NCBI GenBank assembly: GCA_013397845.1
Contig: VZTG01009145.1
Location: 315,974 to 379,973 of the forward strand
Origin: Melanocharis versteri
Taxonomy: Eukaryota > Chordata > Aves > Passeriformes > Melanocharitidae
DNA: 64,000 nt
Direction of reading: 5' to 3'
Position 1 is the first letter of the stretch; each line of letters starts with the position of its first letter. Positions 9,901-21,900 of this stretch are shown one piece after another. Under the pieces are notes generated by a model. The model was not told the origin of the DNA, made no database searches, and saw only the letters and a program-made list of their open reading frames with translations. The position numbers and the translations under genes are program-made.

Positions 9901-12900
9901 GCTGAACCACTGCAGGCTGCAGTGGGTGCACCATGTTGTGGTGCTCTGGGGATGAGGCTGCTTTGGGAATCATTCCCACTGGTGCAAGACATTCCCCAGG
10001 CAGACAACTGCAGCCTGTCCTTTGCCTTGACCCGGGGTGTCAGATTGAGGGTGACCCAGGGGCTGGCTGCCTCCAGCTTGAGGAGCAGCCGTGGCTGGTG
10101 AGGGATACCGTCTGCTGAGAGAGGATGGGACTGTCACCCAGTGAGTGTGTAGTGTAGCACAGGGCCCCAGAGCTGCTGCTTTCTGCCTGAGCTGATAGGG
10201 TCTGGCAGCTGGTGTTTGACCCATAATTCTTCACCTTCAGCCATCTGTACATAATCCCACAGGTAGAGCGTTCCTCCTTCCCTTTCTTTGCATTTCAAGT
10301 GGAATTCTCTGCTCTAGTCAAGTTTTGCCACACCAGAGTTTGTAACCACTGGGCTGGGGTATAATTGGAAGGGAAAACTCATCTGCTCTTGTGTCTTGGT
10401 TAATCTGTGAGCCCAGGTGTGTGTGATCAGTGGCTAGAGCAGTCATCCCCCCTCCCTCCCCTGCACGGTGCTCTTTTCTCGACCGCCTCAGCTCCCTCCT
10501 CCTGACAAGTCAGCTGAGGAACGGTGCATTCATTTGTCTCCAAGGTGGGAGGCTGTAGCGAAGAGCTGAGTAACTTGGAGACCTCAAATTAAGAATGATT
10601 CACAGTACACTGCGTGTGTTTCAAACCCAATGTGTCTGAAATTTGAATGGGGAGGGAGGGGGAAGGGGGGACTTCAACACGCTGGTCCTTAAGCTGACAA
10701 ACTGTGCATGAAGCGGGGTTCAGAGGGCTCAGGAGGATGTGGGGAGGAAGGGGACAGCAGCCCCAGGGAACTGAGCAGGGTTTGGAGGAACCGTACCCTT
10801 GTGATTGGTGTGAATTGTGTAAACAGCAGTGGGCACCCCAGTGTGCCCATCCTGGCCAGTCCTGGAGGCGTCTGCTGCTGGGCACGGGCTGGCATGCTCT
10901 GGGTGAAATCCGTGGAAGGCACGCACAGTTTGCAGGGACATCCATCTCCAGGCCATGCTCAGTAATGATCCAAGCAGCTGTGCAATTTCCGAAGTGAAGC
11001 AGGATACAAGGAATAATGGTAGTGTATGAAATGAATGTAACCTGAAATACCGTGCCAAAGCAGCACAGGAGAGTAGGTGAAGTGAGTTAAAGTGACCGTG
11101 GATTCCTGGATCGGTAATAAAAACCAGTGAAACACTGTGAAAATGGTGCAACAACTGCACTGGCTAGTGTAGTGTACTCCTGTGTACAGGAGAGAATCTG
11201 AATTATGTCCACATCAGGATTTATCCCCCAAACCAAACCTGGTGCCACGTGTTGCTGTGGTTTCTGTGACCAGCCTGCACCCAGTGCTGCATCCCCTTAG
11301 CCTGCACAAAGCACCAACAGTCCTTGCTTTATAGATTGTGTGGATATAAAAGTAACTCCCCAAAATAATTAAGCATCATTTAGTACTTTTCTTCTGAGTC
11401 ATAAGAAAAGAACCGTGTGACTGTTTCCTCCCCTACAAGCCTAATGTGGATGTTAACTTTGAAACCTAATGAAATGCTAAATGTTGTGTTAATGCTGGTC
11501 ACTGCAAGGCAGTGGAGAGAAGGTAGAAGTGAAGACCCTGAAAAAGGAATTTGAAAGTAATAAAGAAAAAAAAAAGAAGAGAAGGGTCAAGTGGAAGAAA
11601 AAAGAAAAAAGGGCGGGGGGGAAAGGACATAAATTGCATGGAGGACACAGCTGTTCGTTATACCGGGCTCACACCACACCGAGACTTGTGATCACCTCTA
11701 CTCTGGAGCCAGGCTGGGAGGGCTGGGGGTGTTCACCTGGAGAAGAGAAGGCTCTGGGGGGACCTTAGAGCCCCTTCCAGTGCCTAACGGGACTCCAGGA
11801 GAGCTGGAGAGGGACGTGGGACAAGGGATGGAGGGACAGGACACAGGGAATGGCTTCCCACTGCCAGAGGGCAGGGTTAGATGGGATATTGGGAAGGAAC
11901 TGTTCTCTATGAGGGTGGGGATGCCCTGGTCAGGGTGCCCAGAGAAGCTGTGGCTGCCTCTGGATCCCTGGAAGTGTCCAAGGCCAGGCTGGACGGGGCT
12001 TGGAGCAACCTGGGATAGTGGAAGGTGTGCCTGCCCATGGCAGGGGGTGGAGTGAGATGAGTTTTAGGGTCCCTTTCAACCCAAACCATTCCATGATTCA
12101 TGATGAATAACACTGGGGTTTGTGCAGCAGTTACACCGTGTTGTATTGTTGCACTGAACACACAACTTGACTCTGCTCTCCTGGAGACTGGAGCATTGTG
12201 CAAGCCCAGTGAGGTCTCCAAAAGCAGGGGTTGGATAAGCTTGTGGCTTTCTTGGAAAAGCGAGATGTGGTTTGACAGAGTGCAAATGAGAGCTTGTGTT
12301 CTGTGCCTGTCTTGTTCTGGCAAGGCTGCCTTAATTCTGTTAACCTTTCAGAGAGTCATTAACGTCTAATCACCAGCTCTGGTTGCACAAGCTTAACTTT
12401 ACACTGGCTGTTTGGCATGGATTTTGGATGCTGGCCTGCCTGCTGCATGGCAAAGGCAAGAGGAGACATTCCCATGTGTTTCTGCAGGGTGCTGAAGTTT
12501 TGGCCTTTGTCTTTCTTGTGGAGCAAACTCTCAACTTGTGAGCAGCTGGGACATCGCCTGCAGCACCTCCAGGTCATCAGCAGCAACAAGAAGGCTCAAA
12601 ACCAAAACCAGCTGATGAGGTATGGAGCACATGTAAAGTTGGGTGTGTCTTGGCTCTGTTCCTATCTCCTCTGGGGAACCCAAACCATGGATCCCATGCC
12701 TGGACAGCACTAGGTCCTCACTGCACCCTATGATGTTGCTCTGCTCCCTGCTAGTTTGCACATCTTTACTCTGCACTGTATTTATGTGCATAAATATTTG
12801 TATCTTTATATGTTAACTATGCTTTTTGCCAGATACCTGCCTTTTTTCCTAGCCCAGGAGAGGCACCTGGGATATTGCACCCCAAAAACTTCTACTGCAC

Positions 12901-15900
12901 CCATGTGAGTGCTTTGCTGTCACTACTCCCACAGGCTCATTGTTTTCACATGTGCTGCTGTCAGCCACTGCCATCCATCAGTGTTCAGTGGCACTTTCCA
13001 TAAGAGCAGAAAGGTTTAAAGGCTTCCCTCTTTCACCCAGTCTCTCTTGGGGAAGCTTTTTTGTACAGAAACTGCAGACCAGAGACTCCACTTACACTGT
13101 TAGAACAGTAACAAAGTGTAAGAGAAAAAGCAAACATACAGCACAGTGAGAGGAACAGAGCAGAGATCTGAGACAGATATTGGATGCCCTACGGCTCTTC
13201 CACAGCCAGTCTTGTTCTGTGTGGTTCTCTGATCCTTCAGTAATAGACTCCCAGGGAACACTTAAAATAGATTAGCAGATTTGAAGGCCAAAAGTAACTG
13301 TGATTGTTCAGTCTGATTTCCTGAATAACTCACATCATGGAATTCCATTCAGAAACCCTAGCAAGGAAGGGGCAGCTCAGCAGCCCTTCTGGGTTTGTGT
13401 ATGAACCCAAAACCACTATCTATTGCCTTGTCTGGGAAAGCCATCTGATCTCAGTGTGGATGCACGAGGTGCTGGTGCCCGCAGTACTGGTAATTGGTAA
13501 ATGCCCCCTGAGTGTGTGTCTACCTTTCTGTCTAACATTTCTCTTTGTAGCTTCAGTCCCCTCTTTGCTCCCTACTAAGAAAGGTTTTGTGGTGTGGCAG
13601 GCTCTGAGTGGCTCCATGTTTAGAATTATAGAATCACAGAATATCCTGAGTTGGAAGGGACCCATCAGGATCATCAAAGTGCAACCCCTGACCCTGCACA
13701 GGCACCCCAACAATCCCACCCTGTGCCTGAGAGTGTTGTCCAAATGCTCCTGGAGCTCTGGCAGCCTTGGAGAAGGGACCATTCTCTGGGGAGCCTGTTC
13801 AGTGCCCCACCACCCTCTGGGGAAGAACCTTTTCCTGATATCCAATGTAAACCTCCCCTAACACAGCTCCAGCTGTTCCCTGGGTCCTGTCCCTGGTCCC
13901 AGATCAGAGCTGCTCCTCAGGAGGAAGCTGTAAACAGCTGTAAGGTCTCCCTTCAGTCTTCCCTTCTCCAGGCTGAACAAACCTATCCTGTGCTTGGCTA
14001 CAGAAGGAGCAGCACACCAGTGGAAGTGAAAAGGTTCCAAAATTGTTCCTCTTCAGTGAGTTGTCCTGGTGTCCCTGGGACATTAGAGGTGCTGCATAAG
14101 CAAAGCCAACGACTGTCATTGGAACATTAAACACTGTCCTTCCTTTTTCTCTAAGTCTGTTTCTCTCTATCCTGCCTGCAGGAAAGCCAACATCTTTGTG
14201 TCTCTGCTGATTGATGTGGCCCTGGGGATCCTGCTGATGTCGTGGCTGTACAGGAAGAACCGCATTGGTCACCTTGCTGATACTCTCATCCCTGTGGCTG
14301 ACGTAAGTCTGGCCGAATCTGATCCCCTTTCACCTGCTCTGGGCACTGCCCAGTGCCTGCCTGGGGTGGTTGTAAGGAGGCAGTGCCTCACACACAAGGG
14401 TTTCAGAGAGACCTGTCTGAAGTCATGCAAATTAGGTCTCCTCAAGAACAGTGAAATCTTCAAATCAAGCCTGTTGGGGCTGCTCAAAAGAAACTCAGCT
14501 CTGCTTTGCATGTGCTGTGAATAGTAATTAGATGTTTATGGGAGGGCTCCTCCAGCTCCTAAAGGAACAATTATGGCTTGGACAGAGCTCTGCAGCTGCA
14601 GGTTGGGTGGTTATGGAGCCGCAGTGCTTTTATTTTTTTCTGGAGTCAACAGAAAGTGTCTTCAGGTTGTTGCTATACGGGTTGTTTGTGGTGAAAAAAA
14701 AAGCTGTAACCTGGGTTGAATCTGATAAACTGCTGGAAAGTCAAACATGATAAGCAGTGCAGCTGTGCTTGTGAAAGGAGTTTTGTGGGGAAGTCCAAAG
14801 GCTTTGCTGGTCAGGGTACAAACACCTGAAATCCTGCCTAAGAGCTCTGGGGTGTGGATGCTAAACTAGGAAAACTTGCTGTGTCTTGTGATTTTCTTAA
14901 ACATAACTCCTCTTGCCCACTGAGATCCCTCAACATCAGCAGAAATTCACGGATAGCGAGTATGACTCACACTGTCCTGCTCTTCTGGTGGTTCATTTTA
15001 GGTGCAGAGCTCCAGTATATCTGTTTAGTGGCAGTAAGGAACATATAATGTACTTCAGAGGCTGGAGACCAGACCACTAATCTGAGGTCAGCTCTGTTTT
15101 AAGAGCTTCTGTGTCTTGGGGAATACATGTGCAGCCACTTTTGAGCCCTGCCATGCAGCTGCACAGCCTAATCCTTTCTCTGCCCACTTTTCTTTCATTT
15201 CTGAATGCATCTTTCCATTGGTTTCTTTCTGGCAGCTGGAGAATGTATTCTCTCTGCTCTTTCTCCAGCTTCTTGGTTGGGAGGAATTCGATTCTGATCA
15301 GGGAATTCCAGCAGCTGTTTATTTTTCCTACTTATGCTGCATTTCCTGGGAAGAGCTCACATTTCCCTTGATGATGATCTTCTTGGTCCATGTCTAACTC
15401 TTTAATTATTGCAAGGTCTCTGATCATTCTTGTACATGCTGGACTTTCAGAGGGCATGTATGGAGTGTCCAGCATAGCTGTGGATCAGGATTATTGCTAG
15501 TTTTCTTATCTTTCATAGTCAAACTTTTAAGGACAGCATGTTTTAAGGATTGCTGCAGACACTATTCAGCAGCGGTGGTGGGTAGGAAGAACCACATTTG
15601 TTGCAGGACACTTGCTCTTGTGTTTGAGCTACACACTGCAAATATTCTTCTAATCCTTATTCCTACATCTTTCCCCTTGCAGATATTTCAGCTGGAGAAG
15701 TTTAAGCTCTCTAGAGCTTTGAGATTACTGGAAGTGCCCAGCTCTCAGAAATCTGATTTCTTAACAAGTCTGCAGGGAAGTGGCTTTGGCTGCATTCCTG
15801 GTTGCACAGGTGGCTCCGGGAGGGATTCCATCTGCCCAGTGTCTTTGGCAGATGGACGCTCTCCGTGCTCAAGGTGTGTCCAACCCCAGCACCTGTCCTG

Positions 15901-18900
15901 GACAGGCTTGCTTGTGAGGGTTGCTTGTTTGTTCCTCTTTCAGTAATTTAGCTCATCTGTCACTCAACTTTTGCATCATAGTGTCAGCTATCTTCACCAA
16001 GTCTCCTCCATGTGTGGACTCTGTTACCTGGCTATCACCAGGAGCTGTTTGCTTTCTTTCCTGGAAGTGCTGACTCCTCCATGTCTGGGGGGGCTGATAG
16101 CCAGTCAGTGCCTTTCTTCCCTGTTTTTCCAGGCTTATCAGTTCAGGCCACTCACAACTCTTCTTTTTTCCAGCCTTACTTCCTTCTTTCAGGCATATGA
16201 GATTGTGGACATAAAATCATTTGGAATCCTTTTACTCCCTTTGCTGGGCATTGATTTATATACATTATGTGCAGGCCTTAAAAAATGCAGATCTGAGTGA
16301 TCCCAAAATATACCAATGACTTCAGCATGTGGTGTGCAAGCCAGCACCGCTTCTTTTCCAGTATGACAGCAAAATCTCCCCTCAGCCATTCAGCAGGTTT
16401 CCTCTCTGCTGCTGAGTGTCCGTCTGGTCTGCATTATTCCCATCACTGGGAATAATGTTGCCAAGTTCAGTAACTCAGCATTCCCTGTGTGCAGAGAGCT
16501 CCTGTTCCTTCGCTAACACTCTTCTGCTTTGAGCTGTGTCCAGACCTACTGATGGCATTGACCCTACACCTCTGTGTCTGTTGGTAAATAGAACATTGGA
16601 TATCTCATTTCCCCCGGAGGGTGCTGGGCACTGCCCAGGCTCCCCAGGGAATGGGCACAGCCCCAAGGCTGCCAGAGCTCCAGGAGCGTTTGGACACCGC
16701 TCCCAGGGATGCTCAGGGTGGGATTGTTGTGTCTGTGCAGGGCCAGGGGTTGGACTTTGATGATCCTGATGGGTCCCTTCCAACTCAGGATATTCTATGT
16801 TGCTATTGTAATAAGATTGTTACATACAATAAGGCTATGCACATAACCTCACTTTAACCATATTGATTTTAATATTGACATGCTAACCTTATATAACACA
16901 TAACCTTATTGGTTTGATTGATTGATTTTAACATTGACAAAATCCCAGCTGTGTGGGGCCTGGATACAGTGCTCGGGTTTTTTCCAACCAATATCTCTCT
17001 GGAAGGAAGCAGTGCAGGTGGGTTATTTTGACTCTCAGCACTGCCAGGGTCACAAGCTCAGCCTGCTGCCAGATCTCAAATCAGCACTTGGCTGGCAATT
17101 GTTGATGCTGCACAAGACATCAGTGAGTGCAGCTCCCACTTTCCCAGCATGGTGAGCTGTGCTGTGCTGGCTGTAATAACAAGTTGCTTTTGTCACTCAG
17201 TGAGGCAGATGTGATTCAGAGACACCCAGGGAGTAACTGGCAAGGAGCTGTTAGGAAGGACTGATTTTTGAAGCAGGCTTTCAAATCCAGAAATGGAAAA
17301 CTTGAATAATCTTCTCTCTGTAGGTGCCCTCACAACTCCTACCTTCCTCCTTCCTCTTGATCCCACCAGGCTTCCCAATGGTTGTCCTTGCTTTTGCCTC
17401 CCACAAGACAGCCTTCTTTCAGAAATACCTGACTCAAAGCACTGCAGTGGTTTTAAACAGAACTGCTTATAAACTACCTCCTTTCTTTTTCTTCATCTCT
17501 TTTATCCTTGCCGATTTCTCTTTTTCCTACATTGTAATCTGTTTGAAACAGTTACATATTTATCATAGATTGTGCCTGCAAAAGCATTATTGGGGCTTGG
17601 CGATAATTGGATATATGTTCCTACTCAGTCTTGTTCCACTGATCCATAAACAAAGCAAGCAGAGAGAGTACTTCCTGGAAAATATTTTTAGATGTTAATT
17701 TGTAAAATAGTGTATCTTAGAGCCCCGACCACCTGCAGCAGACACAGGGCAGGTGTGTCTGACAGGGAGAGCTTTGGCTCTGCGGGCTCTGACCTGCACC
17801 AGATGGAACCCTTAAAGCTGGAAAAGACCTTTAGGATCACCAAGTCCAACCATCAGCCCAGCACCACAGTGTTCATCCCTAACCCCTGTCCTCAAGTTCC
17901 CCCAGGGATGGGGACTGCACCACTGCCCTGGGCAGCTGAGCCAGTGCCTGACCACCCTTTCAGTGAAGAAATTTCCCCAGTATCCGATCTAAACATCTGC
18001 TGGTGCAACTTGAGGCCATTTCCCCTTGCTCCCTGGGAGCTGAGCCCGACCCTCCCCGGCTGCCCCCTCCTGTCAGGGAGCTGTGCAGAGCCAGAAGGTC
18101 ACCCCTGAGCCTCCTTTTCTCCAGGCTGAGCCCCTTTCCCAGCTCCCTCAGCCGCTCCTGGTGCTCCAGCCCCTTCCCCAGCTCCGCTCCATTCCATGGA
18201 GCATCACTATGCCCTGTGTGTCCTTCTTCATCCACGTCACATCAGCATTAATCCTCTGCACATGGAAACTAGGAAGAAGAGCATGACAGTAAAGAGAGTA
18301 TTTCCACAATGAGCTCATCTAACCCTCGTTAGCTCCAGTCTCTCTCCAGTTTGGTTGTGTCCCAGCACCCTGTTACAAAACACTTCCAAACCACTGTATC
18401 TGATTTATTAATATGCCCACATTCAGTATTCATGACTGCAGGAGGAGAATTGGACTCCCAGTCACCTTTCCTGATTCTACTTGCTATTGATTAGTTCTAA
18501 AATATCTGTCTGGAAAACAACCTGCAAGGTTATGCCTCAAGACTCTGTTTTGAGATGCCTTGCCCAGCTAAAGAGCAGCAAGGTAGGGCACCTTCCCAGG
18601 GCTACGTGCCCCTGTCAGGGTTTAGCAGCACCTCTGGGACTGGCAGCCTCCAGAAATACTCACTGCTAAAACCCAGCCTTGCTGAAGGACTGCTTTCAAG
18701 CATTTAAATATTTCATTAAAATCCCCAAATGGTTTTTCTAAGTTACCAATCCAACACTTTAAATATTAAAACCAGTCTATTTATAAAGCAGCAAACACTT
18801 CTCAGCTACAGAGGTGAGCTCCATGGGATCCAATCAGTCCTGACTTGCAGTGAGACAGAGGGAAAAGGAAGGAAATAGAAAGACAAGCTTTTTGGAGAAG

Positions 18901-21900
18901 TTGAAAATGAAACCATTAATTTTTCCAGTCCACTAAAAGTAAATGTTTACAAACTCATTTTGCCAGGATATGTTGGTTAATAAAGAAAATGGAATCATTC
19001 CTTGGAAATAATTTTTCCTTAGGGAAATAATGCATGTGAATGATAAGGAAAGTAGGCTACAGTGCATCAGCTTTAGGGAGCGTGGCTTGGTGGTTCTACA
19101 CGTGGGCAGTTTTCAGTGCCCTTCACTTGCATGGGCTGTAAGTGGGATTTTTGGAGGAACAGTGCTTTTCCTCACAATCTCTGGCCATGTGGGACAGTGT
19201 AAGAGGTCACTTCTTCCAGGTATTTTCTCTACCTGTTTGCTGAAGGTTATCTCTCTCAGCTCCCTCAGTTCAGAGCTTGGTAGCTGGAGCTCAGCCATGG
19301 TTTCAGTGCAGGGGAGTGGGGCAGGTGTGAAGTTCTGAGGAGTAAAATCACCCAACTGCAAGGGGAGTGTGGAGTAGTGGAGTGAGAAAATCAATAAATA
19401 ACACCAGCCTGGGCTGAAATCGATAGAAACTGTGAATCACAGCCCTTGATGAAGGGTCTGGAGCCCACATTTGAGGTAGGGAGGAACAAGCCCAGAGCTG
19501 GGGCTTGGTTTGTTCTGCAGCAGTGAAGTGACAGCACACAGGGCAGGCAGGAACAGGTCCTGAAACTCAGCACCAGAGTCCTGGGGGAGCTGCAGCTCCA
19601 ATCCTGGGGTCAGGCAAGAAGGACACTGGGGAGCTGGAGCAAGTCCAGAGAAAGGAACAGAGCTGGGAAGGGGCTGGAGCACCAGGAGCAGCTGAGGGAG
19701 CTGGAGGGGCTCAGCCTGGAGAAAAGGAGGCTCAGGGGGACCTTCTGGCTCTGCACAACTCCCTGACAGGAGGGGACAGCCAGGTGACGAGCGACAGGAC
19801 AAGAGAAAATAGCCTCAAGTTGCAGCAGGGGAGGTTTAAATTGGATATTGGGAAAATTCCTTTATGAAGAGAGTGGTCAGGCACTGGAACAGGTTGCCCA
19901 GGACAGTGGTGGAGTCACCATCCCTGGAAGTGTTCGAAAAGCCATGTGGATGTGGCACTTGGGGATGTAGGTTAGTGGTGCACCTGGCAGTATTAGGTTC
20001 ATAGGACTTGATGATGTTAGAGGGCTTTTCCAACCATAATGATTTGATGATTCAGTGATGTGGGGAGGAGCTCTATTAGTGTTTTTCCTCAGTGATTCCA
20101 AGGCTGCTTTGTTGCTGAGATGCCATGAGTACCTGTCCATGAAGCCTGCAGAGGGTGATAGGCAAGGTCAGTGCTATTGCCTAGTACACCACAAAGTATC
20201 AAGAAAGTTTGTGCATGAAATATATTTATGTAATTGTGTTTTCTACCCTGCTCTAAACACGGATTGTTTATAAAAATTCACTCTTTTTTGCCCATTAGTG
20301 CACTGCCATCTTTCCCCCTTTTAAAATCCTGACAGCCTTCCCCAAACTCAGCTCTCACTTTTCACCTGCCTGTCCCCAGAAGTGGACTTGTGCACCAGCA
20401 TTTGCCATCTATTTCCAGAACCCTCATTACCCCAAGAAATCCCACTGTGCAAGCCTTCCAGAGGTGGCCAGAGGTGACACAGTTCCATGTTCCCAGCACA
20501 GAGACCACTGAAGCAGTTCAGATTCCTCTCAGCTGTTGTGTTTGATTCAGTAAGGAGTTAATAAAGGTGCATTTCTGATTTAAGTAGTTGTCTGTAAGGC
20601 AGTTGTTTGCATTTTTTCCCATTAGTGTGAAGGTTGTGGTGGAATACTTGAGGGGGCAGCAGTTACAGTGCACTGGCCCTGTTCAGTGTGGTTGCAGTCT
20701 TCTCTCTCCATGGCCTTGCTTCCTTGTGTTTGCAGCACGTGGCTGAAGAGCTGCAGGACCTGCTCCAGTGGCTGATGGGAGCACCAGCTGGACTGAAAAT
20801 GAACCGAGCCTTGGATCAAGTTTTGGGCCGTTTCTTCCTTTATCACATCCATCTTTGGATCAGTAAGTGAAATTGTTTAACTTTCCAGCCTCCCCTTTCA
20901 TCTCCTCCCTCTGAGTGTTTAATGTTTGCCTAGAGGTGAGTAATGAATCAAAATGCACTTCTGCAAGTACAGACTTGTCTGGAAGTCTTCCTGCTGTGGG
21001 AACTGAAGCCAAAGTTGGATTCCCACACAAGGAATTCATGCATATTAAATAAAGTGCTGGTATTGATGCTCTGCAAGAAGTGTGGATCCTGCTGGGGCTT
21101 AGTTACCTGGTGCCACTGGTGTGAGTGTCCAAGGGAAGGCCCTGCTATGAGGTCTTCTATAGGGTTTTGTGGTCTTTGCCATGTGAGAGGCAGCTCTTGG
21201 GATAGGGATGAGAAATGTGCAGGGATGCAAATGCCAACCTTGTCCTATCACCAACTCCAGCTTAGTGCAATTTTGTTATTTCAGGCTCTTCCTTGAAATA
21301 ACACACCCCTGTTATCCTTGATGGAGGAGTACAGGCATGATGGACACGAACTCCATAGTTATTTTACTGATTTACTTTGCTCACCAGTCAAGTATGGTCT
21401 TGTTTCTGTGACTTTGCCCCACTTCGATGATGAAAGAGACTGTCCACATTGCTTTATTTTACAAAAGCCATATGAGGTGGCTTTTGTGGGAAGGGCAGAA
21501 AAACAGGAATGGTTGCAGTAAAGGTTGATGTGTGCAGTTAAAAATGTACTTAAGAACCTGGACACAAATGTAGAAAGTCAAACATTACATCCCTGGAAGT
21601 GTTCAAGGCCAGATTGGGTAGGGCTCGAAACAGCCTGGTCTGGTGGAAGGTGTCACTGCCCATGGCAGGGGGGTGGCACTAAATGATCTTTAAGGTCCCT
21701 TGCAACCCAAACCATGCCATGGTAATTCCATGAAATCCCATGTGGAGAAAAGTGGCTGCTGTGTTCAAGCTAAGCACACTCCCCCCCCCATCCTCTCAGT
21801 GCTGCCCCACCCTGGGGCAGAAACTTGGGCAGAAAGAGAGGTTTTGTTGGCCCTCCTGAGGAGGGGATGGCATCTAAAGGAGTTTTCCAGCTTCACTTCT

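Larger units (their letters stand above)
6967..12487. other. PIGQ: PIGQ intron 1 (5521 bp)
   Basis: Contains CR1 fragments at 7594 and 11697 and a purine-rich tract at 11558-11635. No other gene or repeat is recognised between 7780 and 11555. Confidence 0.8.
14303..20735. other. PIGQ: PIGQ intron 3 (6433 bp)
   Basis: The largest PIGQ intron. It holds three CR1 copies (16597 +, 17805 -, 19595 +) and an AT-rich imperfect duplication at 16841-16940. I recognise nothing else in 14303-16590, 18201-19590 or 20054-20735. Confidence 0.8.
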
